Below, piece by piece: positions 8,879 through 18,404 of a stretch of 64,000 nt of DNA (the stretch's first letter is position 1; each line of letters opens with the position of its first letter). Source of the stretch: Streptomyces sp. CBMA29. Its GTDB lineage: Bacteria; Actinomycetota; Actinomycetes; Streptomycetales; Streptomycetaceae. The DNA lies in NCBI RefSeq assembly GCF_014596445.1, contig NZ_MECL01000063.1, positions 23,761 through 87,760 of the forward strand. Direction: 5' to 3'. The notes under the pieces are model-generated. The model was not told the DNA's origin. It searched no databases and saw nothing but the letters and a program-made list of their open reading frames with translations. A program made the position numbers and the translations under genes.

Positions 8879-10141
8879 GTGGTGCGGTGCGATGACCTCA
8901 TAGCGGTGCTGTTTCCGCACTTCAGCGTGGTGCTGGTGGAACTGACCGTGCGCCGGCTGTACTGCGAGAACGCTGACTGCCTGCGGCGCACGTTTGTCGA
9001 ACAGGTCGAGGGGCTGACCGTCCGGTATGGCCGACGGACACCGGCGTCGCGTCGGATTCTGGAAGCGGTAGCCGTCGCTCTCGCAGGCCGGGCGGGCAGC
9101 CGGTTTGCCGTGGTGCTGGGCAGCGTGGTCAGCCGAACGGCCCTGTTACGGCGGGTGATGGCCCTGCCTGACCCACATTGGCCGGAGCCGGGAGTGTTGG
9201 GCGTCGATGACTTCGCGACCCGCCGCGGACAGCATTACGGCACGGTGATCATCGACTGTGCGACCGGCCGCCCTCTTGACCTGTTGCCGGGCCGGGATGC
9301 GAAGGCGCTGGCGAGTTGGTTGCGCAAGGACCCCGGCGTGGAGATCATCTGCGGTGACCGAGGCGGCTCCTACGCCGACGGCGCACGCACCGGCGCGCCG
9401 CAAGCAGTGCAGATCGCAGACCGATTCCACATCTGGCAGGACCTCGGCACCGCTGTCAAAACCAGCGTTCGTCGGCACAACGCCTGCCTCAGACCGTCCA
9501 CCCGACCGGACAGCACCGCGAGTACCTCCGCTGCCGACCCGGCAAGCACGGCCAAGGCGATGTCACCGATCGAAGCCCGCATCCGTGAACGCCACACCGC
9601 CGTCCACGCTCTCTTCGACCAGGGGCACGGCATCCGCGAGATCGCCCGGGAACTGCACATCGGCGGGAACACCGACCGCCGCACCGCCCGCGCCGAAGCC
9701 CCCGAACAGCTCCTGGCCGGACGACGTCAACCACGGCCCGGCCAGCTCGACCCCTACAAATGGATGATGCGTCAACCCGACCGACTCCGGGACGAAGACC
9801 GCCAGCAACTTGCTCAAGTCCTCGCTCGCGGCCCCGAACCCGATGCTACGAGCCGACTCGTCCGAGGGTTCGCCGAGATTCTCACCATCCGCTCCGGCCA
9901 GCACCTCAAAGGCTGGATCACCGCCGTCCGCGCCGAAAACGTGCCCGGCCTGCACCGTTTCGCCACCGGCCTGGAGAAAGACTGGGACGCCGTCACCCAG
10001 GGCCTGACCAGCCACTGGAACTCCGGGCCCGTCGAAGGTCACGTCAACCACATCAAGATGATCAAACGCCAGATGTTCGGCCGTGCCAAACTCCCCCTGC
10101 TCCGCAAACGCGTCCTTGTCAGCGCATCAGCAAACCGGTGA
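8879..10141 (+). CDS. ISL3-family transposase with internal deletion
   Basis: 420 residues from GTG 8879. It shows the ISL3 catalytic landmarks LGVDDFATRRGQHYGTV, IICGDRGGSY and the C-terminal SGPVEGHVNHIKMIKRQMFG. The N-terminal zinc domain is incomplete: after VRCDDLIAVLFPHFSVV the sequence jumps to LVELTVRRLYCENADC, so roughly 50 residues holding the first Cys pair seem to be missing compared with usual ISL3 transposases. DNA binding may be impaired. The downstream DUF4240 gene lies inside the same inverted repeats. Confidence 0.85.
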   Translation: MVRCDDLIAVLFPHFSVVLVELTVRRLYCENADCLRRTFVEQVEGLTVRYGRRTPASRRILEAVAVALAGRAGSRFAVVLGSVVSRTALLRRVMALPDPHWPEPGVLGVDDFATRRGQHYGTVIIDCATGRPLDLLPGRDAKALASWLRKDPGVEIICGDRGGSYADGARTGAPQAVQIADRFHIWQDLGTAVKTSVRRHNACLRPSTRPDSTASTSAADPASTAKAMSPIEARIRERHTAVHALFDQGHGIREIARELHIGGNTDRRTARAEAPEQLLAGRRQPRPGQLDPYKWMMRQPDRLRDEDRQQLAQVLARGPEPDATSRLVRGFAEILTIRSGQHLKGWITAVRAENVPGLHRFATGLEKDWDAVTQGLTSHWNSGPVEGHVNHIKMIKRQMFGRAKLPLLRKRVLVSASANR

Positions 10142-10185
10142 CCCGCCAGCCACGGGTGTCAGACCCCTGCGGCATGCTCGCCCGT

Positions 10186-10614
10186 ATGAACGAAGACGCT
10201 TTCTGGCAGCTCATCGAAGACTGTAGGCCCGCGGGACCTGACCCTGAGGCCGAACTGCTTACGCCCGCACTGACCGAGCGTCTTGCCCAGTGCCCGTTGT
10301 CGCTGGTCACAGGCTTCGCGGAACAACTGTCGTGGGCGCTGTACCAGCTCGACCGCAAGGAATACGGATACGACCTGTCCGGTGACGCCTTCCTCTACAC
10401 CCGTGCTGCTGTCGTCGCGGCCGGCCGCGCGATCTTCGAGAGCGTCCTTCAAGACCCTGCGGTCTTCAAGCCGTACGCCACGAAGCTCATCTGGGCCGAG
10501 AACCTGCTCTACGTACCGGACCATGCATACAAGCGCATCACCGGGGAGGAATGGGACCGCAACACGCGATACTCCTACGAGTCGTACTCGAACACCGAGG
10601 GCTGGGCTGACTGA
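10186..10614 (+). CDS. DUF4240 protein carried inside the IS
   Basis: 142 residues from ATG 10186 (MNEDAFWQLIEDCR). The W-x-L-I-E...LLT...L...FAEQL...YDLSGDAF pattern matches DUF4240, a small family of unknown function also seen beside polymorphic toxins. It starts 45 bp after the transposase stop and ends before the right inverted repeat, so it is a passenger gene of the IS. An alternative start at 10174 (MLAR) is possible. Confidence 0.7.
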   Translation: MNEDAFWQLIEDCRPAGPDPEAELLTPALTERLAQCPLSLVTGFAEQLSWALYQLDRKEYGYDLSGDAFLYTRAAVVAAGRAIFESVLQDPAVFKPYATKLIWAENLLYVPDHAYKRITGEEWDRNTRYSYESYSNTEGWAD

Positions 10615-10717
10615 CCAGCGTTCGCCAACGCCTGCTGATGGACTCACGAGCTGCTGATCACCCTCACGGAACGTGTGCCAGATCCATTTCTCGTGAACAT
10701 CCCCGAACTCCAACTGC

Positions 10718-10787
10718 ATCTCGCGGTCTGCCTGCGTGACAGGGGGTGTGGTGGTGGAGGCGCCAGTTGAGGACTTCGGCGGGGTCC
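10718..10787 (-). pseudogene. Shrunken copy of the relaxase C-terminus
   Basis: Two short blocks match the decayed relaxase at 35729-37060: ATCTCGCGGTCTGCCTGCG (its last codons) and the stretch encoding PAEVLNWRLHHHT. The ~100 bp between them in the larger copy are missing here. It shows that a related mobilisation gene once lay on this side too. Confidence 0.6.
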
Positions 10788-11061
10788 ACAGCGTGGGGAT
10801 GTCGAGCGCGGCGACACGGCGGTGGACGAAGGCGTCGGGGGAGATGGTCGGCGCGAAGCGCTCGGGTTGCTTGGCGTCGTGATCCTGTCCTGGAAGTCCG
10901 AGTTCTTGTCCTGTGGGCGGACGGGCTCGCCGGAACCGGATGGGAAAAAAAAATCAGACGGGGAACCCTCATGCGGCGTCGGCGATGAACTCGACGGTGG
11001 CGGTGTCACCGTCGAGAGCGCGTACGGCCTCGCCGGAACGGTGTTCTTCGAAGAGAGCGGG
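10788..11061. other. Gene-free stretch
   Basis: No supportable gene. It includes an A-run (GGGAAAAAAAAATC near 10945) and short open frames without family features. Confidence 0.4.
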
Positions 11062-11412
11062 TCAGCCGCCGAATACCTGGGGCAAGTCCCCGGCTTCCCA
11101 GAGCAGGTCGAGCCTGGTGAAGAGTGACTCCAAGTCCTTCAGGAGGGTGCTGCGCGCGGCCTCCGGAATTTCGAGAAGCGGGTCGTTGAAGGCGGGCCCG
11201 GCATCGGGGCCCGTCCATCCCTTGTGGCGCCGACAGGCCGCGCACCACATGTAAGTGATGCGCACGGTGCGGTGCGGCCCCATCCGTCGGTACACGTACG
11301 TCCGCACGGCCACCGCTCCGCAGGCCGGACAGCGGCGCTCACCGGGCTTATCGATGAATCTCGGGCCGGCCAACAACTGCTGGACCTGCTCCGCATCGAA
11401 TTCCCGCACCAC
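11062..11412 (-). CDS. Small zinc-ribbon protein, possible immunity protein
   Basis: 116 residues with two Cys pairs, CPAC (about residue 29) and CAAC (about 58), forming a zinc ribbon, followed by a helical tail LLKDLESLFTRLDLLWEAGDLP. It is the next gene after the RHS toxin tip on the same strand (10 bp apart), where an immunity protein is expected. I recognise no named family, so the immunity role is inferred from position only. Two tandem GTG codons start it. Confidence 0.55.
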   Translation of the reverse strand: MVREFDAEQVQQLLAGPRFIDKPGERRCPACGAVAVRTYVYRRMGPHRTVRITYMWCAACRRHKGWTGPDAGPAFNDPLLEIPEAARSTLLKDLESLFTRLDLLWEAGDLPQVFGG

Positions 11413-11422
11413 TGGCTCCTCG

Positions 11423-12815
11423 TCAACCCGTCCTGGACTTGAACAGCGACAGCATACGTTGGCCGTAATCCTCCGCGGCGTCCTCCGTGCCGCCCCAGAT
11501 GTGACTGGGCGCGATCGTCTCGCCCCACAGCGGCTTCGAATTGAGCGACAGCCGGAACTGCTGGTGATGGTGGATCTCGTGGAAGACGGTGGCGACGCCC
11601 TCGTCCATGCTGCGCAGGCCCAGGTCCGAGATCTGGATCAACGGCAGCCCCCGGGGGCCGAGTTGGGGCGTGCCGGACGCGAGGTGCGGGCTGTTGCCGA
11701 AACCGAGACCGGTCGGCGTGTGGATCTCGGGAACGTGCACGATGTCGTAGTGGCTCACGGACATGTCCGCCTTACCCAGTGCCATGCGCAACTGCCGGAT
11801 GCTGACGGGCGCACCGAGCTGGCCGCCGGGAAGGCCCTGCGACGGCCCCCGGAACACGTTGATCAACGAGGAACAGGGCGACAGTCCGAGCGGGTCGGCC
11901 AGCACCGTGGGGTTGATGACATCGGCGTAGTCGTCGGGGCCCGGAGCCAGACCGAGCGGATCCGGGCTCAGGTAGCGTCCGGTCTCGGGGTCGAAGTAGC
12001 GGTGGTAGTTGTAGTCGAGGCCGGTCTCGGGGTCGTGGTACCGGCCGGGGCTGCGCAGTGGACAGTCGACCACGTCCCCACCGGCCGTTCCCGGAGCGGT
12101 GGGCGCGGCCGGTGGGGACGGTGCGGTTTCCGGCAGCCACGGATGACCGCGCCGCCGCCAGACGACGGTACCTTCAGGGCCGACGAGTTCGGTGGGCGCA
12201 CCGGCCAGGTCCGTGATGACGGCGAGGAAACGGCGGTCGACCTCTTCCTGCGGCAGGTCCGCCACCGCCTCGGCCGTACGCCTGCTGTGCACCTGCGCGA
12301 CCGCGCGCGGGGCCTCTCCCAGCAGGCACTCCCAGGTGGTGACCGCCTCCTGGGCCCCGGTGATCACGGTGTCCGCCGCCGCGGCCGGGACGCGCACCTG
12401 CTCCGCGAGGACCTCTCCGTCCCAGGCGAACCGGACTTCCCCGGCCGTCCTGCCGTCCGCCGTCACCAGTTTCTTGGACGTACGGCGTCCCAGCGCGTCG
12501 TAGGCGTACGCGGCGACACTGCCGTCCGGGTTGGTGACCGACCGGAGCCGGTCCTCCGCGTCCCACGCGAAGGACCAGCGCAGCCGACCGCCGGAGAGCA
12601 GCATCCGAGTCTTGGCGGCGACGCGGCCCCGTTCGTCGTACGTGTAGCGGACGCGACCGGAACGCAGCACCCGCGATCCCGACATCTCAGGACGCGGCGG
12701 ACGCCTGTCGTCCGGCCCGTCGCCGCGGGGATCACCGGTGTCGACGTCAGTGATTCGCCCGACGGCATCGAGCGTGAACCGGTGTGTGCCGCCGACGAGT
12801 TCGGCGACTGCGAGT
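11423..12815 (-). pseudogene. RHS toxin C-terminus with HExxH toxin tip, 5' truncated
   Basis: YD/RHS repeats are clear (VRYTYDERGRVAAKT, SVAAYAYDALGRRTSK) and lead to the RHS core end GLDYNYHRYFDPETGRYLSPDP followed by DPLGLSPC, after which the variable toxin begins. The tip contains ATVFHEIHHHQQFRL, an HExxH zinc-metalloprotease motif. Upstream RHS sequence (LVGGTHRFTLDAVGRITDV) continues to about 12815, where it meets a MocR gene in another frame. The delivery N-terminus is therefore gone, and the tip is a silent cassette or relic. Confidence 0.75.
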
Positions 12816-13581
12816 CGACGGGGAGCGCCGGGGTGTCCAACCGTTGGTTGCGCAGATGCTGGCGTGCCCCAAGTGATCCGGGGTCCTCCACGGCTACCGC
12901 GGGGATCCCGTCGTCGTGCAGTACGTGTCCGAGCAGGCTGAGTGTTTGGGCAGTGCCGGCGACGATGAGTATTTCGTCGGGGTCAGCCCTGATCGCCCGA
13001 TTGCGGGCCAGCCAGTTGGCGATGGCGTGACGCAGTGCCGGTGTCCCGCGAGGGTCCGCGTATCCAAGGTCGGACGCCGGGACGCTCGCGAGTACGGAGC
13101 GTTCGGCGCGCAGCCACGCTGATCGCGGAAACGCGGCCAGGTCGGGAACGCCGGGTGACAGATCGATCCGGGCGGGTGCCGCTCGCATCATGTCGAAGAT
13201 GTCCGCACCGGGTGCGGCGGCGAACAGGGCCCTTGGCGGCGGTGGATCGCGGGGCGTGGGCCGGGGGACTTCCGGTGACAGGGCGGGAGCGGCGACAACG
13301 ATCGTTCCGTTACGCCCGCGTCCCGCGGCGTGTCCGTCTTCTGTCAGCCGCTGATACGCCTCTGTCACCACTCCGCGGGACACCCGCAACTCGCTGGCCA
13401 GAACCCGGGTGGCCGGAAGCCTGCTTCCCACCGGCAGCCGGTGGTCCGCTATCGCGAGCCGAAGCTGCTGGACCAGCCAGTCGGATCGCCCGCCCATCGG
13501 TACATCGTCGATGTTCAGTTGCAGGAAGTCGGATCCGGAGACTATGGACTGGTCGGACGGGTGCAGATTGGACCTGTTCAT
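12815..13581 (-). pseudogene. MocR/GntR-aminotransferase regulator cut by RHS sequence
   Basis: From ATG 13581 the protein shows a GntR winged helix (LPATRVLASELRVSRGVVTEAY) and then the start of an aminotransferase-like domain (RSVLASVPASDLGYADPRGTPALRHAIANWLARNRAI, ILIVAGTAQTLSLLG). At about LDTPALPVD the sequence changes into RHS DNA and the reading continues as unrelated residues, so two thirds of the PLP domain is lost. MocR proteins usually control a divergent metabolic gene; here that is the methyltransferase 28 bp away. Confidence 0.75.
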
Positions 13582-13609
13582 CGAGCCATAGTGGCAGCAG
13601 GGTGAACGC

Positions 13610-14476
13610 ATGGACACAGCGATGGCATCTCATGGAATGGCCACTGCGGCCGGCTATGTGCACGGCTACTCGGAACGCGAGGCGGCTCGCCTCGGCGAAC
13701 AGGCTGACACCTTGGCGGCGTTGTTGCACGCGGGCACGGCCTATCCGGCCGACAGCCGGGTGCTGGAGATCGGTTGCGGGGTCGGCGCACAGACGATCCA
13801 CCTGGCCCAGGCCAGCCCGGGAGCGCGCATCACCGCGGTCGACCGCTCCCACGCTTCCCTCGCACAGGCCCGCGCCCATGTCGCGGCCCACGCCCCGGGC
13901 GCGCACGTGGAGTGGTATCGCGCGGATCTGTTCGATCTTCCCTTTCCTGACGCGGAGTTCGACCATGTCTTCGTCTGTTTCGTCCTGGAGCACCTGTCAG
14001 ACCCCCAGCAGGCGCTGACCGCACTGCGGCGCGTGCTGCGGCCCGAGGGCACCATCACGGTGATCGAAGGGGATCACGGATCGGCGTTCTTCCACCCGGC
14101 CAGCGCTTACGCCCGTGCCACGATCGACTGCCAGGTCCAGCTCCAGTCCGCCGCCGGCGGTAACGCGCTGATCGGCCGGCAGTTGCAACCGCTGCTGTCG
14201 CAGGCCGGCTACGACGACGTCGCGGTGCGTCCTCGCACGGTGTACGCCGACCGGACCCGGCCCACACTCGTCGACGGCTTCACTCGCAACACCTTCATCG
14301 CCATGGTCGAATCAGTCCGGGAAGACGCGCTGGCAGCAGGGCTCATGACCGCGGACGACTGGGACCGCGGGATCACAGACCTGCACCACACCGCACAGGC
14401 CATCGGGACCTTCCACTACACGTTCTTCAAAGCCGTCGCCGTGAACCCGTCCACCCGTGAACCCGTCCACCCGTGA
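13610..14476 (+). CDS. Class I SAM-dependent methyltransferase
   Basis: 288 residues. Motif I VLEIGCGVGAQTIHLA (about residues 47-62) binds SAM, followed by ITAVDRS and FDHVFVCFVLEHLSDPQQAL. This is the ubiE/methyltransferase-11 type acting on small molecules. It is divergent from the broken MocR regulator with 28 bp between them, so the pair was probably a regulator-target unit. The 3' end has three copies of GTGAACCCGTCCACCC, giving the tail NPSTREPVHP. Substrate unknown. Confidence 0.8.
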   Translation: MDTAMASHGMATAAGYVHGYSEREAARLGEQADTLAALLHAGTAYPADSRVLEIGCGVGAQTIHLAQASPGARITAVDRSHASLAQARAHVAAHAPGAHVEWYRADLFDLPFPDAEFDHVFVCFVLEHLSDPQQALTALRRVLRPEGTITVIEGDHGSAFFHPASAYARATIDCQVQLQSAAGGNALIGRQLQPLLSQAGYDDVAVRPRTVYADRTRPTLVDGFTRNTFIAMVESVREDALAAGLMTADDWDRGITDLHHTAQAIGTFHYTFFKAVAVNPSTREPVHP

Positions 14477-14539
14477 ACCCGTCCGGCGGAGACGCTGACG
14501 GCCCCATGGAACAATCACATCAGCCACAGGCTCCGGGGG

Positions 14540-14760
14540 GATGACGCCGTATGGAACGGGTGGGGGCCGCTTGTGGCGGGGGCGTCCCCGCACACCTCGA
14601 ATCGATGGGGCGGTGTCCAACAGCGGCAGGAGCTATGTGACGCCGTGGCGGTTCCCGCCGGTGAGGGTGACGACGACCGGGGTTCCGTGTCGGTCGACCG
14701 GGCCACGAGGCCGTTCGTGAGCACGCAGCGGCGTCCGACAGTTGGACTTCCCGACCGAGC
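14540..14760 (-). pseudogene. IS5-family transposase fragment
   Basis: One minus frame gives VDRHGTPVVVTLTGGNRHGV and a shifted frame continues QLLPLLDTAPSIRGVRGRPR. This is the well-known DDE region of Streptomyces IS5 transposases (T-L-T-G-G-N-R-x-D-V-T-Q-L). A frameshift near 14633 and loss of both ends make it a dead remnant. Confidence 0.65.
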
Positions 14761-14838
14761 CGGCACGTCGACCCCACACCCGACCGCCCGCTGTGCCCCG
14801 CAGCCTGCCCAGACGCGGCGGCCCAGACAGGCGACCGA

Positions 14839-15312
14839 CTAGATGCCGGTTGCGGCATCCCACGCCCGATCTGTCTGTTCACCCCATACTCCAGGAGCAA
14901 CCGTGCGGGGGTCGACCGCCTCCGCGGGCGCCGTTGTCTTGTAAGTACCGTCAGGTTGTTCCGAGCGGTCATGCTCCTTCACCCAGAACACACGACGAGT
15001 GAAATGGCCAGGCACGTCTCCACTTGGTGCGTCACCTCGGAGGACTGCATATCCGACTCGCCGCCCCGTACCTGTCCAAGACACTGGCCGTCTACGCGTG
15101 CCGGCGTTGGTCACTACCGATTGCCGGACATAGTCGAAGTCGTCGACGTCCTCAGTCCAGATGATGCTTTCTTCGTGCGCCAGGGCCGCCTGATTCTCCT
15201 GCACGTGCACCTCCAGAGGGCTTTGCACTTCATGAACTGCCAGTCTGACGCGGGGGCCAGCCGCGTAAGAGAGGTTTTCTGAACCCCGTGACAGCAGATC
15301 GAGGTGATGCAT
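14839..15312 (-). CDS. DUF6009-like protein
   Basis: 157 residues. The pattern IIWTEDVDDFDYVRQS, then RRVGYAVL, RRVFWVKEHDR, PDGTYKT and EAVDPRTVAPG fits DUF6009, a family common on Streptomyces mobile elements with no known role. It begins near the partial left-end homology at 15346. The exact start is uncertain because ATG 15312 lacks a strong ribosome site. Confidence 0.6.
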   Translation of the reverse strand: MHHLDLLSRGSENLSYAAGPRVRLAVHEVQSPLEVHVQENQAALAHEESIIWTEDVDDFDYVRQSVVTNAGTRRRPVSWTGTGRRVGYAVLRGDAPSGDVPGHFTRRVFWVKEHDRSEQPDGTYKTTAPAEAVDPRTVAPGVWGEQTDRAWDAATGI

Positions 15313-15345
15313 GAGAAGGGCGCTGCCTCGCCCTGAGCCCGCGCC

Positions 15346-15460
15346 CGCTTTCCAACTGCTCGCCCAGGTGCCCGGGGCGGTCCGTCAGAATCTTGACCTG
15401 CCGCTGAGAGGCTCGACATCCAGCGATCGGACCCCGTCTGGAGGAGGTGAACGCAACTGG
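15346..15460. repeat. Partial att/left-end homology inside the island
   Basis: CGCTTTCCAACTG repeats the last bases of the tRNA-derived att core, and the next ~100 bp resemble the 100 bp beyond the att copy at 6634: GGTCCGTC, GGCTCGA, and an ending GTGAACGCAACTGGA in both. The tRNA 3' part itself is missing. It probably marks an old boundary between two stacked elements. Confidence 0.5.
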
Positions 15461-15468
15461 ATCTGCCT

Positions 15469-16845
15469 CTATGTGAGCAGGCGAATCGCTAGCGCGGAGC
15501 CGTCTCGGCGGATTGATACCGGGCCGCCCCAGTTGTTATCCCAGTCGACCCGGGGCAGGCTCGTCCGTCGGGCATAGGCGTTGGTTCGGTACTGCTCGAC
15601 CTGCCCTTTCGCCAAGTAGGCGAAGAGGTCTTCCGCCACCCCGGAGAACGCCTCGACGCGGGTCCTGTTCAGACGGAAGACGTGGTCCGTGCCGACGAAC
15701 TGGTTGCCCAATAGTTCGTGGTCGGCATCGCGAACGCTGCCAACCGCCGCATGCGCGAAGCCGGTGAAGCGGTCGCGGCCCTGGCGCTTCGTAAGGTACT
15801 GGGCGACTGTGTCCCCGTCGCCGGCGAACGCGCCCAGCCCGGCGGCGGCAGTACGGGCGAGGACTTGCTGGAACCATCGGTAATGGTCATGTTGGACGTG
15901 GTAACCGGGCTCTTTATCTGGAGTCTCGTCACCTTTGGTCGGCGGTTGGATGCCTGGGAAAATGTTGTCTTCTTGTACCTGGTGGTTCAGCGCTGTGTCG
16001 GGGGAGCCTGCCTTGCTGCGGAGCCAGCCGCCGTTCCCAGGAGCTTGTAAGGCGTGCACACTGAGCACACCCTCGATGGGGAGTTCGGTGCTGAAGATCA
16101 GGGCAGGGGTCTCGTTCCAGGTGCCGATGTGAACGGCTTCCACATGAGCCGAGGCTGATACGAGCTGGTCGTGGGATGCGGCGGCATTGCTGTGGTTGCC
16201 CTTGCACGCGATCGGGATGACTCGCGACGGCTCACCGGGCTTCCATATCTCGGCGAAGAACTGTGGACGGTAGCGGTAGCCGGAACGGTGCCCTTTGTCT
16301 CTGCTGGTGAGAGCCCAGCCCGCGCGGAGAGCGGTGTCTGCGGGAACGATCGATACGGAGTGGTCCGGGTAGCGGCGCCCGAGGAGTCGTTCGGTGAGCA
16401 GGAGGCCGAAGCCTTCTCCCAGCTCACGTGACTGGAGCGCCTTGTAGTACTCCGCGGTGTCCCGGCCCTCGGCGGACAGGGCGAGGAAGGCGTCAAGGTT
16501 GCCGGTCAGGGCCTGGTTGTATTTGAGACAGCCCCAGTGCTCGGCAAGTCCACGTCCGGCGCCCTTGCGGGAGAGTGCCATGGAGCTGCCGAGAGCGTGC
16601 AGCAATTCCCAAGGCGTCACATCGATTTGCCGGGCCAGTTCCTTCTCCGGTATCGACGAGAGGACTGGCTTCCGGCGAAGCTTCTCCTCGCCATCGTCCT
16701 TATCCTTGTCCTCCTGTTCCTGCTCACGCGCCTTGTCATCAGCCTCGGCGACGGCGTCCACGCGGCCGACCAGTTTGGCGCTCGAATCGATCGAGACGGT
16801 GGACCGCTGAACGAGATCTCTCAGAACATCCTTGGCCGGCTTCAA
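15469..16845 (-). CDS. Hypothetical protein with possible nuclease-like core
   Basis: 458 residues from TTG 16845, which has a GGGGG-type ribosome site. Residues 30-60 are a highly charged linker (AREQEQEDKDKDDGEEKLRRK). Later stretches include RPQFFAEIWKPGEPSRVIPIACKGNH, where F-F-A-E followed 10-15 residues on by A-C-K-G resembles the E...xK part of a PD-(D/E)XK nuclease, and a C-terminal region full of aromatic residues. No family recognised. It lies upstream of the Gabija genes on the other strand, so a defence role is conceivable but unproven. Confidence 0.5.
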   Translation of the reverse strand: MKPAKDVLRDLVQRSTVSIDSSAKLVGRVDAVAEADDKAREQEQEDKDKDDGEEKLRRKPVLSSIPEKELARQIDVTPWELLHALGSSMALSRKGAGRGLAEHWGCLKYNQALTGNLDAFLALSAEGRDTAEYYKALQSRELGEGFGLLLTERLLGRRYPDHSVSIVPADTALRAGWALTSRDKGHRSGYRYRPQFFAEIWKPGEPSRVIPIACKGNHSNAAASHDQLVSASAHVEAVHIGTWNETPALIFSTELPIEGVLSVHALQAPGNGGWLRSKAGSPDTALNHQVQEDNIFPGIQPPTKGDETPDKEPGYHVQHDHYRWFQQVLARTAAAGLGAFAGDGDTVAQYLTKRQGRDRFTGFAHAAVGSVRDADHELLGNQFVGTDHVFRLNRTRVEAFSGVAEDLFAYLAKGQVEQYRTNAYARRTSLPRVDWDNNWGGPVSIRRDGSALAIRLLT

Positions 16846-17249
16846 CCTGGTCCCCCCAAAAAACTCGCGGAGTGGCAGATGCAGGTTGAAACGTACTCAG
16901 CGGATCAGAGGTGATCACAGGGCGCATGTGGGGCGCAGGTGAGCACTGAGGTGCGGGACATCAGCCCCTGCGGCAGAAGTGGAGGAGCCAGCTTGGCGGG
17001 TCTCGCACCTCTGTCTTCGGATTGGCCCACGACTACGGCGCTGCGAATGCGTCACGCGTTCGGCCGTAGGTCCTGCATCCCAACATGGTCTATCCGCAGT
17101 CGGTGGCCGACGGCTCTGGTCTGTGCTGGAGGTAGGCGTTGCTCAATAGCGGTCCGGATTGGCTCGGATCATGATCTGTCGGTGCTGGGCGCGAGACTGT
17201 GGGGATCAGCTACGCGGTCGCATCCGGCCGGGTGGGAAAGGGGGACAAG
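16846..17249. other. Gene-free stretch between divergent genes
   Basis: About 400 bp between the TTG start at 16845 and the ATG at 17250, with no supportable gene. It should hold promoters for both neighbours; no clear -10/-35 pair stands out by eye. Confidence 0.4.
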
Positions 17250-18404
17250 ATGGGTTGGATCGCTGTGCGGTCTGGTGCTGAGGGGTGGGTTCGCGGCAGG
17301 CTCGCCGAGCAGCAGCGACGGGTGGATCTGATCACCGCCATGCGGGCTGCGCGTGAGTTGGTTCGGTTGGTGGGACTGGATCCGGCAGATCGGATCGCCT
17401 TTGCGCCCGTGCGCAGGGCGATCGAACGGCGGATCGGTGTTGAACGCCACCCCTTTTACCAGAGGCTGTCCCCGTGGTTGGTCCTGATCGCCGTGCCACC
17501 GTTCCTCGTCGTGTTTGGTGGGCCCCCGCGTGACGCCGCGGCGATGGTCGCGCTGATGTGGACGGTCGTGGTGGCCCGGATGCTGGTGGTCCGCTACCGG
17601 GCGGCCCGGTACAGGGTCGCAACTGCCCTCGGGCTCGTCGCCACCACCATCTTCTGGGCCGACGTAGTTGTACAGCAGGGGAGTTCAGTTGCGCCGTGGT
17701 ACCTACCGGAGATTGCCAGGGCGGCGCTGGCGCTGCTGCTCTTCATCGAGGTTCCGTTTCTGATTCTGTGCTGGCTCCACTATCGGAGCTGCGTGGACGA
17801 GAGCTGTCACGCCTATGACCGGATCGTCGTCGGGGTGGTGGAGGTGGCGCATCAGATCCGTCGGGAGAGCTCGGGTTGGCGTTCTGCGTCCACCTGCCGG
17901 AGGTGGACGCAAATGCTCGACAGCCTCGCCGTGGATGTCGCTCGTTGCCTGGCGCTGCCAGAACGCACTGATGCGGCCGATCGCCGCCTGCGCGCGGAAC
18001 TGCGCGTCGAAGCAGAACGGATAGGGGAGGGGATACGGCTACTGAAGACGGAGTTGGTTCGAGCGCGATCGGAAGAAGATGTGGCGGCGGTCGTTGAATC
18101 GTTGGTGCGCGGCATGCTGCTGGTAGCCGCCTTCGACCGTGCCGCGCTACTGAGGACTGCCCCGCCGGCCCCGCTCCCTCCCCGCCTTCTGCTTCGGCTC
18201 GGCGCGCGGATCGTTCCGGCGGCTGTGCTTCTCTTGGCTGCCTGGCTGGTCCCGATGCTCCCCATGGTCGCTGACCGGCCCAGCGTGGCCCAGACGGCAA
18301 TGTGGTCGCTGGTGGTCTCGGCAGGTACGGTACTGGCGACGGCCAACTCGGAGGTTCACAACCGCATCCAGGACGCGGTTGCGAGGGCCCTCCCGCCTTC
18401 CTAA
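17250..18404 (+). CDS. Polytopic membrane protein of unknown function
   Basis: 384 residues from ATG 17250, chosen because GGAAAGGGGGAC precedes it; an in-frame GTG at 17199 would add 17 residues. About six membrane segments are visible, e.g. PWLVLIAVPPFLVVFGG, ALLLFIEVPFLILCWLHY and AAVLLLAAWLVPMLPMV. A long soluble helical region lies between segments four and five (roughly residues 180-310) with ELRVEAERIGEGIRLLKTEL. No family recognised. It precedes the Gabija genes by 440 bp on the same strand. Confidence 0.55.
   Translation: MGWIAVRSGAEGWVRGRLAEQQRRVDLITAMRAARELVRLVGLDPADRIAFAPVRRAIERRIGVERHPFYQRLSPWLVLIAVPPFLVVFGGPPRDAAAMVALMWTVVVARMLVVRYRAARYRVATALGLVATTIFWADVVVQQGSSVAPWYLPEIARAALALLLFIEVPFLILCWLHYRSCVDESCHAYDRIVVGVVEVAHQIRRESSGWRSASTCRRWTQMLDSLAVDVARCLALPERTDAADRRLRAELRVEAERIGEGIRLLKTELVRARSEEDVAAVVESLVRGMLLVAAFDRAALLRTAPPAPLPPRLLLRLGARIVPAAVLLLAAWLVPMLPMVADRPSVAQTAMWSLVVSAGTVLATANSEVHNRIQDAVARALPPS

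Larger units (their letters stand above)
8810..10687. mobile_element. ISL3-family insertion sequence with passenger gene
   Basis: Inverted ends are visible: the left end from GGATCTGGCACACATTCCG (8809) and its reverse complement near 10650-10687 (GATCACCCTCACGGAACGTG...), differing at few positions. They enclose a transposase and a DUF4240 gene. No clear target duplication could be recognised by eye. Confidence 0.75.
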
